DNA from: Leptospira sp. 96542
GTDB lineage: Bacteria; Spirochaetota; Leptospiria; Leptospirales; Leptospiraceae
Length of the DNA stretch: 61,579 nt
Direction of reading: 5' to 3'
Assembly (NCBI GenBank): GCA_029310945.1
Contig: JARJFC010000025.1
Location: 1 to 61,579, forward strand
The notes below the pieces were generated by a model. It was given only the letters and a program-made list of their open reading frames with translations. It did no database searches and was not told the origin of the DNA. Position numbers and translations under genes: made by a program. This document shows positions 44,349 to 53,097 of the stretch, piece by piece. How positions within the stretch are numbered: the stretch's first letter is position 1; every line of letters starts with the position of its first letter.

Positions 44349-45106
44349 ACACCAACTAACCCTTTGTCTATATATTGTTTTGCGAGTTCTAAATCATCTG
44401 GAGAATTGATGCCATGGCTTTCGAGCGCATTCTTTAAAGTGAGTGCTCCCGTTTTTTTGCCTTGCGATCTAAAAATTTTTATAACGTCCGTTAGGTAGTA
44501 TTCTTTTTGGGCATTGTCATTACCGATTTGGGATAGTGCTTGGAATAAATCCAGAGTGTTAAAACAGTAGGTTCCTGTATTCACTTCGTTTACAATTTTT
44601 TCATCTGGGGATGCGTCCTTTTCTTCCACAATGCGGAGTAGGCTTCCGTCATCAGCAGAACGGATGATGCGGCCATAACCTGTTGGATTTTCCATTTTTG
44701 CAGAAAGAACAGTGGCTGAATACTGATTGTTTTTGTGGACTTGGATGAGTTCGGAAAAAGAATCTTTGGAAATGAGAGGAGCGTCTCCGCAAGCAACCAG
44801 AGTATAACCTGTGTATGGTTTGAGTATTTCTTCTGCCGAAAGTACGGCATGACCCGTGCCCAGTTGTTCTTTTTGTTCTACAAATTCAACTCCTGGAACG
44901 TTGCCCGCAATGTCTGTGACCACATCTTTTCTGTAACCCACAACAATCACTTTGCGTGAAATGCCAGCCGCCGAAATACGATTGAGAACATGGATTAAAA
45001 GTGGAGATTCGTTTAGTACAACCGCAACCTTGGGAAGTTCACTCTTCATTCGAGTTCCTTTCCCCGCCGCCAATATAACAGCAGTTACAGTATTTTGTAG
45101 GTTCAT
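44345..45106 (-). CDS. GlmU-type sugar nucleotidyltransferase lacking the acetyltransferase half
   Basis: A 253-residue protein with only the pyrophosphorylase domain: [10 protein letters not shown] (14-23) binds the nucleotide, ACGDAPL is the metal/uridine site, and '[20 protein letters not shown]' matches the GlmU GlcNAc-1-P loop. The left-handed beta-helix of GlmU is missing, so GlcN-1-P acetylation, if it occurs, needs a separate protein. The most likely reaction is UTP + GlcNAc-1-P to UDP-GlcNAc, but another NTP-sugar is possible. It lies between tRNA-Gln and prs. Confidence 0.82.
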   Translation of the reverse strand: MNLQNTVTAVILAAGKGTRMKSELPKVAVVLNESPLLIHVLNRISAAGISRKVIVVGYRKDVVTDIAGNVPGVEFVEQKEQLGTGHAVLSAEEILKPYTGYTLVACGDAPLISKDSFSELIQVHKNNQYSATVLSAKMENPTGYGRIIRSADDGSLLRIVEEKDASPDEKIVNEVNTGTYCFNTLDLFQALSQIGNDNAQKEYYLTDVIKIFRSQGKKTGALTLKNALESHGINSPDDLELAKQYIDKGLVGV

Positions 45107-45128
45107 CTTTCTATAGGATCTTAAAAAC

Positions 45129-45204
45129 TGGCTGGCCTGCTAGGATTCGAACCTAGGGAATGGCGATACCAAAAACCGCTGCCTTACCGCTTGGCTACAG
45201 GCCA
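45129..45204 (-). tRNA. tRNA-Gln (anticodon TTG), CCA encoded
   Basis: The minus strand folds as a full cloverleaf: acceptor TGGCCTG/CAGGCCA with discriminator G and genomic CCA; D-arm GCC...GGC; anticodon stem GCGGT/ATCGC with loop TTTTGGT (anticodon TTG); T-arm CTAGG-TTCGAAT-CCTAG. It starts four bases after the ispE stop and ends 22 bases before the GlmU-like start, so it is inside a protein-coding operon and must be cut out by RNase P and 3' processing. Confidence 0.96.
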
Positions 45205-45208
45205 GTTT

Positions 45209-46171
45209 CTAAAAAGAGAAGGTTCGAAATTCCAAACCAGGAAAAAAATCAGTGAGTTGGTTTAGGCCAGTTTGCAAAATGTTTTGGTTCGGAAACAAAC
45301 CATAAAGGCATGAACCTGAACCTGACATCGAAGCATAAACTGCACCCGATTCCAAGAACCTTAATTTCAATTCCGCGAGTAAAGGTTGGGTCTGGAAAGC
45401 GATTTTTTCAAAATCATTTACCAATCTGTTTTGCAGATACGCCCAATCCCCAACTTGGAGACTTCGAATTACATCCTCTGTCAGAGTTTTCCATACTTTG
45501 GAATCATGGGTTTTTTGTAAACTTTTTTGGAGGCCGGCGTACATAGAACTTGTGGAAAGTCCAAAATTGGGGATGGCAAGGATACCGATCCCGCCCGCAA
45601 CTTCGATTGGTTCGAGAATTTCACCAATGCCCGAAACGAGGGCTGGTTTGTTTTGTAAAAAAAAGGGAACATCGGCACCGATAGACTTTGCGAGTGGGAT
45701 GAGTTCGGATAAGGGAAGCCCAAGTTTTTGGGCGATGGAGCGCAAAAGCCAACCAGCATTGGTGCTACCGCCGCCAATCCCTCCCTCAGGTGGGAGGTGT
45801 TTCTCCAACTGGACCAAGACCTTCGGAACGATAGGAAATTGGTGGGACAGAGCCGCAAAGGTTTTGTGTAGGATGTTCTTTTTGAAATCGCCCCGTTCCG
45901 AAACGGCTTCAAACAGAGAGTGCCTATAACCAAACAAATGGTTTGTTGAAACCAATTGAAAGTTGGGAAAGGTCGGGTATCCGCCTTCGTTTTCGTTTTG
46001 GTCTGTTTGGGAGCTTTGTTTTGGGTCGGCAATCTCGTCAAAAAATTGAATCAACATTTTGTCCCCAAACGAGATGGGGATAAAGATACTACGGATTTCG
46101 TGGTAGCCATCCTCTCGTTTGTAGGGAATGGAAAGGCCGAGGTTGATTTTGGCGGGGGCGAGCGAGTCCAC
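45209..46171 (-). CDS. ispE: 4-diphosphocytidyl-2-C-methyl-D-erythritol kinase
   Basis: A GHMP kinase of the MEP pathway, giving the phosphorylated intermediate on the way to isopentenyl diphosphate. Motifs are APAKINLGL near residue 5, the ATP loop [14 protein letters not shown] and GADVPFF. I start at GTG (46171), five bases after the upstream TAA, which gives 320 residues and the normal N-terminus; the open frame extends 39 codons further upstream but that part overlaps the WYL gene and has no family match. The ribosome-binding site is weak. It is followed directly by tRNA-Gln. Confidence 0.9.
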   Translation of the reverse strand: MDSLAPAKINLGLSIPYKREDGYHEIRSIFIPISFGDKMLIQFFDEIADPKQSSQTDQNENEGGYPTFPNFQLVSTNHLFGYRHSLFEAVSERGDFKKNILHKTFAALSHQFPIVPKVLVQLEKHLPPEGGIGGGSTNAGWLLRSIAQKLGLPLSELIPLAKSIGADVPFFLQNKPALVSGIGEILEPIEVAGGIGILAIPNFGLSTSSMYAGLQKSLQKTHDSKVWKTLTEDVIRSLQVGDWAYLQNRLVNDFEKIAFQTQPLLAELKLRFLESGAVYASMSGSGSCLYGLFPNQNILQTGLNQLTDFFPGLEFRTFSF

Positions 46172-46176
46172 AGAAC

Positions 46177-47112
46177 TTAGGGAGTTTGCATTCGTGATTG
46201 GATTTGGAAAGAAACCAAGTTTTTGATTTCGGGGGGGCTGGCAACGAGGACAGATTTTCCGTAGCCGAGGATGGTTTGGACAAACCAAGTGGTTTCGGGG
46301 ATATGGGTGCTGTATTCTTTATACACAGTGTTGTTGATGGATTTGGTTTTGCCTGTGGCAACAAGCGGTAGTTTGGTGCTCAAATGGTATTCGGAAGATT
46401 CTGAAACAAGGAGGGTTGCTGTTTTTGCAGATGGGTTTGGTTTTCCAAACAATTGTTTGAAGCCATTCAGCCATTCGCTTGCGTTTTCGGGAATGGCGGA
46501 AAAACTTTTGTCGGATATTTTCGCATCCAAGATACAATCCAACCGAAATGACCGGAAGGCATTTTTGTCGGTATCAAACCCGAGTAGATACGAATCGTTT
46601 TCTTCCCATAAAATCCAGGGTGCCACATTTCGAATTTCAGAATCGTTTGTGTTTCGTTTCCAGTATTTGAGTTCTAATATTTGTTTGGTGTCAATGGCTT
46701 TGATGATCGTGGAACGGATGTTTGTGTACGGAGACCAATCCCCAGTAGGAATGACAGTATCAATTTTTTTTAGAATGGAGTCGGCAATTGGATTTTGTTC
46801 TCTTTCTTTTTTCTTTTGTACCAACCGACGGAGTATTGCCCACTCTTTTGGAGCCAAAGGAAATGTTTTGTTTAGAGTGATCGGGAGACGGATTTTGACT
46901 TTATCTCCATCAAAATCTAAATCCACACAATCACTGGGTGAGTAAGGATACATTTCGATCATGTACAACTCACCCAATTCTTTTTTGAGCAGTGAAATTG
47001 TTTTGTGGCCGGTTACCTTTTGGATTTCTTCCAAACTAAGACCTTCTGGATTTGCGGCCAGAAGGCGGATTAGGTTGAGTTTGGAAGATGTTCTTTGGGT
47101 AGAAGGGTTCAT
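46177..47112 (-). CDS. WYL-domain transcriptional regulator
   Basis: About 311 residues. The N-terminal helix-turn-helix region is '[20 protein letters not shown]', with a central WYL domain near 130-210 ('[19 protein letters not shown]', '[19 protein letters not shown]') and a C-terminal WCX-like part. WYL proteins sense ligands, often nucleic acid or nucleotide, and control defence, repair or metabolic genes. Its ATG overlaps the TAA of the acyltransferase gene (TAATG), so it is coupled to it. The regulated genes are not evident; the surrounding genes are housekeeping. Confidence 0.82.
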   Translation of the reverse strand: MNPSTQRTSSKLNLIRLLAANPEGLSLEEIQKVTGHKTISLLKKELGELYMIEMYPYSPSDCVDLDFDGDKVKIRLPITLNKTFPLAPKEWAILRRLVQKKKEREQNPIADSILKKIDTVIPTGDWSPYTNIRSTIIKAIDTKQILELKYWKRNTNDSEIRNVAPWILWEENDSYLLGFDTDKNAFRSFRLDCILDAKISDKSFSAIPENASEWLNGFKQLFGKPNPSAKTATLLVSESSEYHLSTKLPLVATGKTKSINNTVYKEYSTHIPETTWFVQTILGYGKSVLVASPPEIKNLVSFQIQSRMQTP

Positions 47113-48284
47113 TAAACTTCGAGAATTACCTTTAATTCTTTTGCACTTGAAGCACATAGCGATTGTTTTTCGATATTCTTTGCTTTTAAGTGTCCACCAG
47201 TCAACCTTTGGCTCACAACACTTGGTCCAAAATCAATGATGGTTTGGATGTTGTTGTCACCAAGAACTGGTGCAATCGCTAAATCCCAATAAAGTGGCTC
47301 GATGAGAACCATCTTAAACAGAAGGTCACGAAGGTTTCCGTCTTTTTGCAAATTGTGTCCATCGAAGATACTATACACAGGCACTTTGAGATCGGCACCC
47401 GTGTAAGGAAATGGAACCGCATCCGCATCATCTTTGATGAAGTTTGGTAGGGAAGATTCCATGAACGGGCAATGGAAAGGAGCCGTTGTTTTTAAATAAA
47501 CAAATTTACATTTTTTTTCATCCATCTCTGTCTTCCACTTGGATCGGAATGCAAGTAACGATGCTGGCAATGCAGAAAGGATCATGGAATCAGGAGTGTT
47601 GTAAAGAGAAATAAAAACTTGGTTTTGGCCAGTGAGTCCGAGAGAGGAATTTGTTTGTTTTACCCTGTCTTCTAACTCATCTTTGGTGTAACCAATGACT
47701 GCCACCATCGGTGCTGGGTTTTTGTCACCATTGGCTTCATTTCCAGAGGCAACATCAGCAGCGATACTAAAATCTGGGTAAGATTTTTGTCCGTTGAATC
47801 CGAGGTAAAAAACAAATTTTAGAAAATCAGAATATGCTTTTAGAAAATCGTTGCCATCTTTTCCAAGTGCAACTAGTGCAGATGCAATGACACCTTGGCT
47901 ATGACCGCTCACCCCACCAGTTGCCTTGATGAGATCCGCAGTTGGATACCCACGTTTGGAAACAAGCACGTAGTTTGCGATTTGAGTCATAAAAATACCA
48001 GGCACGGAGATGGGCGCGCGCGCTAGGTAATCCTCAGAAGGAGCTCCGTCTGGGTTTTCGATCCATGATTTAAAATCAAAACCTTCGTTGAGTAACGGGT
48101 GTTTGCCGTCACGGGCAGCAATTTCATTTGTAGTTTTGAAACTTGTTTCAAAAAATTCTTTAAGTTCTGGTTCAGCATAAAGTTTAGCGAGTTCTTTTAG
48201 ATACGGTGAACCCTGTCCTCCAAATTGGAGGAAAAATTTTTGAGAATTTTGAAGGAAACCTGTGAGAAGTTTTGCGGATGGCAT
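47112..48284 (-). CDS. Acyltransferase resembling the AT domain of type I fatty acid synthase
   Basis: A 390-residue acyltransferase, first gene of the long minus-strand cluster. It has FGGQGSPYLKEL (21-32), the nucleophile Ser129 in GHSQG and His271 in TTAPFHCPFM. Many blocks match the AT domain of fungal FAS beta or CMN-group FAS-I rather than FabD: 'APISVPGIFMTQIANYVLVS', 'MVAVIGYTKDELEDRVKQTN' and 'VPVYSIFDGHNLQ'. It would load malonyl or another acyl group onto ACP, as a stand-alone protein. The ATG at 48284 has an AAGGAT site; the frame is open further upstream but without family similarity. Confidence 0.82.
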   Translation of the reverse strand: MPSAKLLTGFLQNSQKFFLQFGGQGSPYLKELAKLYAEPELKEFFETSFKTTNEIAARDGKHPLLNEGFDFKSWIENPDGAPSEDYLARAPISVPGIFMTQIANYVLVSKRGYPTADLIKATGGVSGHSQGVIASALVALGKDGNDFLKAYSDFLKFVFYLGFNGQKSYPDFSIAADVASGNEANGDKNPAPMVAVIGYTKDELEDRVKQTNSSLGLTGQNQVFISLYNTPDSMILSALPASLLAFRSKWKTEMDEKKCKFVYLKTTAPFHCPFMESSLPNFIKDDADAVPFPYTGADLKVPVYSIFDGHNLQKDGNLRDLLFKMVLIEPLYWDLAIAPVLGDNNIQTIIDFGPSVVSQRLTGGHLKAKNIEKQSLCASSAKELKVILEV

Positions 48285-48445
48285 GGTTAAATCCTTGGGA
48301 ATTAGTTTTTCGGTAAAGGTACAAAGAGACCCTCTGCGAACAAGGAGAATTTTGGAAGGGGAATTTCTTGTCAAATTGGTGAGTTCGGCATAAAGCGGGT
48401 TTGGATAACAGGAATGAGAGCTCAAATTGAATGTTGTCTTAAAAT

Positions 48446-49465
48446 TCAAATGGGAGATTCGTCTTCAATGGAAAAATTCCCATCATTGTAATCGTTGAAG
48501 GATTTACCTTGGAAATCTTTTTTATTGGGATCGGCACCTTTGTCCAATAGGTATTGGATTGTGCGATCATTATTGTATTCAAGTGCGATGATGAGTGGGG
48601 TGATTCCAGAATGAGGATCCGCATAGTTTACGTCGGCTCCATCCCGAATCAGATTTTTGATCGTTAAAAAGTGGTGATCTCCATACATACAGTTTAACAA
48701 TAATTTTTCGGATATTTGTTGTTTCGAAAAATTGATATTTTTCAAAGCGATGTTTTGGTAAATAAACCCTTGTTCATCATTTGAGTTTGTATATTCATAT
48801 ACATATTCAAAACTTTCGATTGGTGGATTGTCAGATTCGTACGTACTTTTGAAAAACTGAGACAAATGGGTTAAAATTATTTTATCTGTAACTAAGTGAA
48901 CGGTATTTGGTTTTTGGTATTTGAGAAAGGCTTCTGCTGAATTTAAATAAATTGTTTTATTGTATTTTAATTTTCTAAAAATATTAAAATAATAATCCTT
49001 CGCATAAAAACTTGTGTTTTGAAATATTTTATCTGTTTCAATATAACCTTTATATGTTTGATTCGAAACATAAATTCGTTTATCGTCTTCTGCCAAAATG
49101 AATAATTTTTCGTAATCATTTAAATTGGACTTTGGGTTAAGATGGATTTGGTCTTTCCACATAGAAAGGTAAATGATCACAAAGTCTAACTCATTTTCGA
49201 AAATTTCTTTCACCTGCTTTGAATTCAGATACCCTATTTGCGATTTATACCGAACCTTCAACCAATTGGGTTCTGCTTTTTCTTTCTGGATTGTTTCCAC
49301 AACTTCTAATTTTTTGATTCTACCAATTTGATTGGAAGTTTCGGATGCCAATTCGTAAAGAATCACATCACTGTTTTCAACTATTTGGTAGTATTTTGTT
49401 TTAGATTCATTTTTACAGGAGATAGTCGTAAGGCATGCGAGGAGGATTAGAATGGTTATTTTCAT
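48446..49465 (-). CDS. Lipoprotein with SH3-like and ankyrin-repeat regions
   Basis: About 339 residues. The signal ends in the lipobox LTTISC. Residues 20-90 look like a bacterial SH3 domain ('VILYELASETSNQIGRIKKL' and 'NWLKVRYKSQIGYL'). The middle is unassigned. The C-terminal 80 residues are ankyrin repeats: 'NLIRDGADVNYADPHSGITP' and 'YLLDKGADPNKKDFQGKSFN'. This design suggests an envelope protein that binds other proteins. The ATG at 49465 gives a clean signal peptide; an ATG eight codons upstream is also in frame. Confidence 0.8.
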   Translation of the reverse strand: MKITILILLACLTTISCKNESKTKYYQIVENSDVILYELASETSNQIGRIKKLEVVETIQKEKAEPNWLKVRYKSQIGYLNSKQVKEIFENELDFVIIYLSMWKDQIHLNPKSNLNDYEKLFILAEDDKRIYVSNQTYKGYIETDKIFQNTSFYAKDYYFNIFRKLKYNKTIYLNSAEAFLKYQKPNTVHLVTDKIILTHLSQFFKSTYESDNPPIESFEYVYEYTNSNDEQGFIYQNIALKNINFSKQQISEKLLLNCMYGDHHFLTIKNLIRDGADVNYADPHSGITPLIIALEYNNDRTIQYLLDKGADPNKKDFQGKSFNDYNDGNFSIEDESPI

Positions 49466-49595
49466 AAGCGATATAGGGTCATGTTTCACTCAATACAATA
49501 TAATTTTTTATGCAAGGAGTTTCTTTAATTCGCATAACTTTTGAAAATGCGATTGACGTTTGTTGGTTTAAAACTCATTTTATCTAAGTTTAGGA

Positions 49596-50678
49596 TTGTT
49601 TGCAAATCGAATGTATGATCCGAAAGTAGAAAGCGATAAATGGTGTAACATTATGTATAGCAATGATGATCTTAATAAAGCTGTAGAAAATGGAATTTTT
49701 AACCAAAAGGATGTTTGGCGGTTTAGAAACTTCATCAACAAGTCCCAAAACTCTCCTTCCGTTGATGAAGAAGAACTTAAACTTATCACAAGCTTCAATG
49801 ATGTTTTTGTGGTTTCCGCATGTTCTTTGTTTATCATTTGCACAAATTGGGTTGTTTTTTCTTTTTTAAATTATTATTCACTTCTATTAACTCCTTTATT
49901 CTCTTGGTTTTTGGCAGAATTTTTTGTTAAAAAAAGAAAAATGGCATTACCTGGAATTGTATTATTAGCGTTTTTTACAGGTGGGTTGTTTCTTTCTATA
50001 TTAAGTATACTCATTGGCAAGAAAGATAATTATGATTTTCATAATATTTCTTTTTCAGTGGTTGTTGCTTTCATAATATCTACAATCGGAACTTACTTTC
50101 ATTGGCGTAGGTTTAAAGTTCCAATCACACTGGCCATTTTGGTTTTGGCTCTCGTTGGTACATTTATTTCTATTCTTTTCAGCATTTGGCCAAACTTATC
50201 AGAGCAGATTTTTATGATATTGATTGGGTGCGGGTTTTTAACATTCGTTATTGCAATTTATTGGGACAAATCGGATTTAACAAGGGTTAGTTACAGATCG
50301 GATACGGCTTTTTGGCTTCATATATTGTCTGCTCCCTTAATCATACACCCTCTATTCAAATTATTGGGGGTTTTTGATAAAACAGAAAATAGCCTGATAA
50401 CCCCATTGATTTTATTTATATTTTTAGTTTTTGTTTTTATTTCATTGGTTATAGACAGGCGGGCTTTTATGGTATCTTCCTTGATTTATGTTATATATGC
50501 ACTTTCTATATATTTCGAATCTTTTGGCGAAGGTGATCTTGGAATAGCAATGTCTGGTATCATTATAGGTTTTAGCTTGATCATTTTATCGGCTTTCTGG
50601 AATTCTACTAGGGTTAAAATCATCAATCATCTTCCTTCATCGGTTAAAAAAATGATTCCTGATTATGATAATTCTTAG
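49596..50678 (+). CDS. Hypothetical polytopic membrane protein
   Basis: A 360-residue protein: a soluble helical N-terminus of about 80 residues ('SNDDLNKAVENGIFNQKDVW') followed by eight to ten membrane helices. The layout recalls DUF2157-type proteins, but I cannot confirm the family. The start is TTG at 49596, backed by a TAGGA site five bases upstream; an ATG five codons later lacks such a site. A TTGACG string lies at 49553-49558 but has no good -10 partner. The gene is AT-rich and opens a region of unrecognised genes before the second R-M system. Confidence 0.7.
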   Translation: MFANRMYDPKVESDKWCNIMYSNDDLNKAVENGIFNQKDVWRFRNFINKSQNSPSVDEEELKLITSFNDVFVVSACSLFIICTNWVVFSFLNYYSLLLTPLFSWFLAEFFVKKRKMALPGIVLLAFFTGGLFLSILSILIGKKDNYDFHNISFSVVVAFIISTIGTYFHWRRFKVPITLAILVLALVGTFISILFSIWPNLSEQIFMILIGCGFLTFVIAIYWDKSDLTRVSYRSDTAFWLHILSAPLIIHPLFKLLGVFDKTENSLITPLILFIFLVFVFISLVIDRRAFMVSSLIYVIYALSIYFESFGEGDLGIAMSGIIIGFSLIILSAFWNSTRVKIINHLPSSVKKMIPDYDNS

Positions 50679-50713
50679 ATTGAATTTCAGAATATCTGGT
50701 GTAAAATAATTCT

Positions 50714-51139
50714 TTATTTCTTTGGGTTACTTTGTTTAATTTCAGAATTTTTATTTGATGTAAATAAGTTAAAAATGAAATCTATATTTAAACTTGTACA
50801 GGATGCAAATACTCCAATAAGAAAAGACGCAACGATCTGAATGAAATTTCCTTTAGCCCATTGCAATATTCTAAAAATTCCAAATGACTTTGCTTTATTT
50901 TTGTCATGGTTTTTGATGATTGTCCAAGCGTAATCAATTGCTTGGTAGTAATCGTCTATACACATCTCTGGAGTTCTTCCAACCCCAGCAAGTTCATTCT
51001 TGCGAGCTTCCTGTCCTTTACTAAGGAATTGGCTATAATTGTGTAACAATTCACTTTCAGATAAATTATAGCTGTATTTGGCAATATTGAAATTTTTGAA
51101 TTCCAGATCTAATTGCTTTTTCATTTCGATCCAAAGCAT
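50714..51139 (-). CDS. Hypothetical protein with one membrane helix
   Basis: A 141-residue protein: an amphipathic helical N-terminal region ('NLSESELLHNYSQFLSKGQE', 'CIDDYYQAIDYAWTIIKNHD') and a single hydrophobic segment near 98-118 (FIQIVASFLIGVFASCTSLN). The soluble part probably faces the cytoplasm. It is AT-rich, has no family that I recognise and lies 18 bases after another small minus-strand gene. Converges with the preceding membrane protein gene. Confidence 0.6.
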   Translation of the reverse strand: MLWIEMKKQLDLEFKNFNIAKYSYNLSESELLHNYSQFLSKGQEARKNELAGVGRTPEMCIDDYYQAIDYAWTIIKNHDKNKAKSFGIFRILQWAKGNFIQIVASFLIGVFASCTSLNIDFIFNLFTSNKNSEIKQSNPKK

Positions 51140-51157
51140 TTTAGAAGCATCAATTGT

Positions 51158-51382
51158 TCAGCGAACAAGGTGGTTGTAAGCTTTATCTAAGTTTTCAATT
51201 CCTTTTCTACTATTTGGTTCAGATAAATAGACAACTAAATGAGAATTGATATTCTCATTTTCAATTAAAATTTGGGACGGTTTAACTGCTACAAAGGAGG
51301 TAAGGTCAGAATATATACGAATGTACTTTTCTTGGTAGAACTTAACGAAACGAGTTACTTTGGTATTCTTCTTTGATGGCAC
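51158..51382 (-). CDS. Small hypothetical protein
   Basis: A 74-residue frame with a GTG start (51382) and no clear ribosome-binding site. It is basic at the N-terminus (MPSKKNTKVTRFVKFYQEKY) and ends KAYNHLVR. Spacing of 9 and 18 bases to its same-strand neighbours is the main support. It may instead be a broken piece of a larger gene. No family is recognised. Confidence 0.4.
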   Translation of the reverse strand: MPSKKNTKVTRFVKFYQEKYIRIYSDLTSFVAVKPSQILIENENINSHLVVYLSEPNSRKGIENLDKAYNHLVR

Positions 51383-51391
51383 AAAATTGGA

Positions 51392-51598
51392 TTATTTGCC
51401 TAGATATTTATCGATATCAGTACTTAAGCTGTTAATTGGAAATACATTGCCCCTCACGGGTGTTAAATTACTTCCAACTTCTTTAATCTTAGTAATTTTG
51501 ATACCTTTGGTTTCAGTAACAACAACCCAAGATTCATTTACAGATTTAGGTACAGTTTTATTGGTAATTTCTGTAAAAATTTTTCCATATTTCAACAT
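51392..51598 (-). CDS. Small hypothetical protein
   Basis: A 68-residue frame with ATG start: MLKYGKIFTEITNKTVPKSV and later 'GIKITKIKEVGSNLTPVRGN'. Its beta-strand character would suit a small folded protein. The upstream 212-base AT-rich gap (51599-51810) holds a TTGACA on the minus strand at 51651-51656 but no good -10 element. It appears to head a three-gene minus-strand unit. No family is recognised. Confidence 0.4.
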   Translation of the reverse strand: MLKYGKIFTEITNKTVPKSVNESWVVVTETKGIKITKIKEVGSNLTPVRGNVFPINSLSTDIDKYLGK

Positions 51599-51810
51599 TA
51601 GCTTATCTAATATATCCTAATTAACCTAAATTTTGTGCTTACAAAGAGTTTGTCAATAACGAAATTATCTACTTATTTGTTAAGTATACTATCAAATTTT
51701 ATAAAATTTTCTGTCTCCGCACAAAAACCTTATTTTTTGATTCTCCAAATCCGCAATAACCAATTCTATTCTTAGCTACTATGAAGACGAACATTGTACT
51801 GAAAGTTCAG

Positions 51811-53040
51811 TTAAACATAGTATTGATTTAAAAAATGAACGATGGAATAACCAACTTCCTTTGCCAAATTGACGGGCACTGCATTGCCGATTTGTTTGTA
51901 TTGTTGGGATATGGAGCCTGAAAAATTCCAATCATCAGGAAAGGTTTGGATCCTCGCATACTCGCGTACAGTGAAGGGTCTCGTTTCGTCTGGGTGACAA
52001 CGTTCTGTTTGTTTTTGTGCGGGGGCGCAGGTCAGAGTGAGGGAAGGTTCATCCCAAGACATTCGCCTTGCCATACCCGTTTTGCCACCACTCAGATAAA
52101 AACTTTGTAACATATACTCTTTTTGGATGTTTAGCGGTAGGTCTCTCCAATACCCACCAGGTGGAACCAAACTCAATATTTCTTTTTTTCGTTTGGGATA
52201 CTTTTGGCCTGGAGATGTTGGAACATTGCAAGCAAACAATTCACCTTTTTTTAATGCGTCTTTTAAGGTATAAACCTTTCGGCTGGGTTTGGGGTATTCA
52301 TAATCAATTTTGATATCTTTGCGAATGGCAATTAAAAACAGACGTTCTCTTTTTTGTGGTACATTGTAGTGTAAGGCTTTTAAAACTTTCGGTTCGACAA
52401 CTTTGTATCCGAGTTCATCCAATACATCCATCATCCCTTGGATGGTTCGTCCATTGTCATGGCTGAGTAAACCCCGGACGTTTTCTCCCACACAGATCAG
52501 AGGTTTGATTTCCTGTACTGCCCGGGCATATTCAAAAAATAAAGTTCCACGGGCATCGTTAAACCCTAGTTTTTTGCCTGCATAACTAAACGCCTGGCAG
52601 GGAAACCCTCCTGTCAAAACATCAATTTTGTTTTTATATTCTTTGAAGGATAGATCCTTTACATCTGATTGGGAAACAACCCAATTGGGTCGATTTTGTT
52701 TCAAAGTATCGCAGGCATTTTTATCAATTTCATTTAAAAATACATGGTGGATTCCTGCTTGTTCAAAACCCAAGGCGAGGCCACCTGCACCTGCAAACAG
52801 TTCGATACTCATATACTTTCGCAGAGGTTTTTTATAATTGGATGCTTTTTCTTCACTTGGAATGAATAAATCCAATTGTTTACAAATTTCTATATGTTCT
52901 GTGGTGTAAAAGCGATAGTCGCCTTTACTTCGTTTGGCTACAAGCTTACCCGAATTGTCCCAACGCCGTAGTGTCTCTTTTGAAACAGATAGTAGGTCGG
53001 CAAATTGATTGAGGTTATAGGATTCTGTTGGATTGCCCAT
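51811..53040 (-). CDS. HTH-fused C5-cytosine DNA methyltransferase (R-M methylase)
   Basis: A 409-residue protein. Residues 8-50 are a MerR-type helix-turn-helix ('LNQFADLLSVSKETLRRWDN'). The C5-methylase follows from 78: motif I LFAGAGGLALGF, motif IV GGFPCQAFS with catalytic Cys148, motif VI ENV (186-188), motif VIII QKRERLF (229-235) and motif X QIGNAVPVN near the end. The target-recognition part lies between VIII and IX. It would protect DNA against the endonuclease encoded 57 bases upstream. An inverted repeat lies just before its start. Confidence 0.94.
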   Translation of the reverse strand: MGNPTESYNLNQFADLLSVSKETLRRWDNSGKLVAKRSKGDYRFYTTEHIEICKQLDLFIPSEEKASNYKKPLRKYMSIELFAGAGGLALGFEQAGIHHVFLNEIDKNACDTLKQNRPNWVVSQSDVKDLSFKEYKNKIDVLTGGFPCQAFSYAGKKLGFNDARGTLFFEYARAVQEIKPLICVGENVRGLLSHDNGRTIQGMMDVLDELGYKVVEPKVLKALHYNVPQKRERLFLIAIRKDIKIDYEYPKPSRKVYTLKDALKKGELFACNVPTSPGQKYPKRKKEILSLVPPGGYWRDLPLNIQKEYMLQSFYLSGGKTGMARRMSWDEPSLTLTCAPAQKQTERCHPDETRPFTVREYARIQTFPDDWNFSGSISQQYKQIGNAVPVNLAKEVGYSIVHFLNQYYV

Positions 53041-53051
53041 TCATTCTTCCT

Positions 53052-53068
53052 ATGACAACATTGGTCAT
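53052..53068. promoter_or_regulatory. Inverted repeat upstream of the C5-methylase gene
   Basis: ATGAC (53052-53056) and GTCAT (53064-53068) form a 5-bp inverted pair around seven bases, 12 bases upstream of the methylase ATG on the minus strand. The methylase N-terminal HTH makes self-binding plausible. The repeat is short, so chance is not excluded. Confidence 0.3.
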
Positions 53069-53097
53069 GGTTACTAAAGAGTCAATCGAATTCTAAT

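Noticed and set aside
45481..46041. 186-codon minus-strand frame inside ispE
   Set aside because: Alternate frame of ispE; the ispE motifs are in the other frame.
45209..46288. Longer ispE start with 39 extra residues
   Set aside because: The extra part overlaps the WYL gene, has no kinase similarity and is replaced by a GTG start five bases after the WYL stop.
46271..46945. Long open frame of about 224 codons on the plus strand
   Set aside because: It is antisense to the WYL regulator, has biased, unnatural composition and no motif; the WYL frame explains the region.
51599..51810. Promoter for the small minus-strand genes
   Set aside because: A TTGACA is present at 51651-51656, but no acceptable -10 lies 16-18 bases away.
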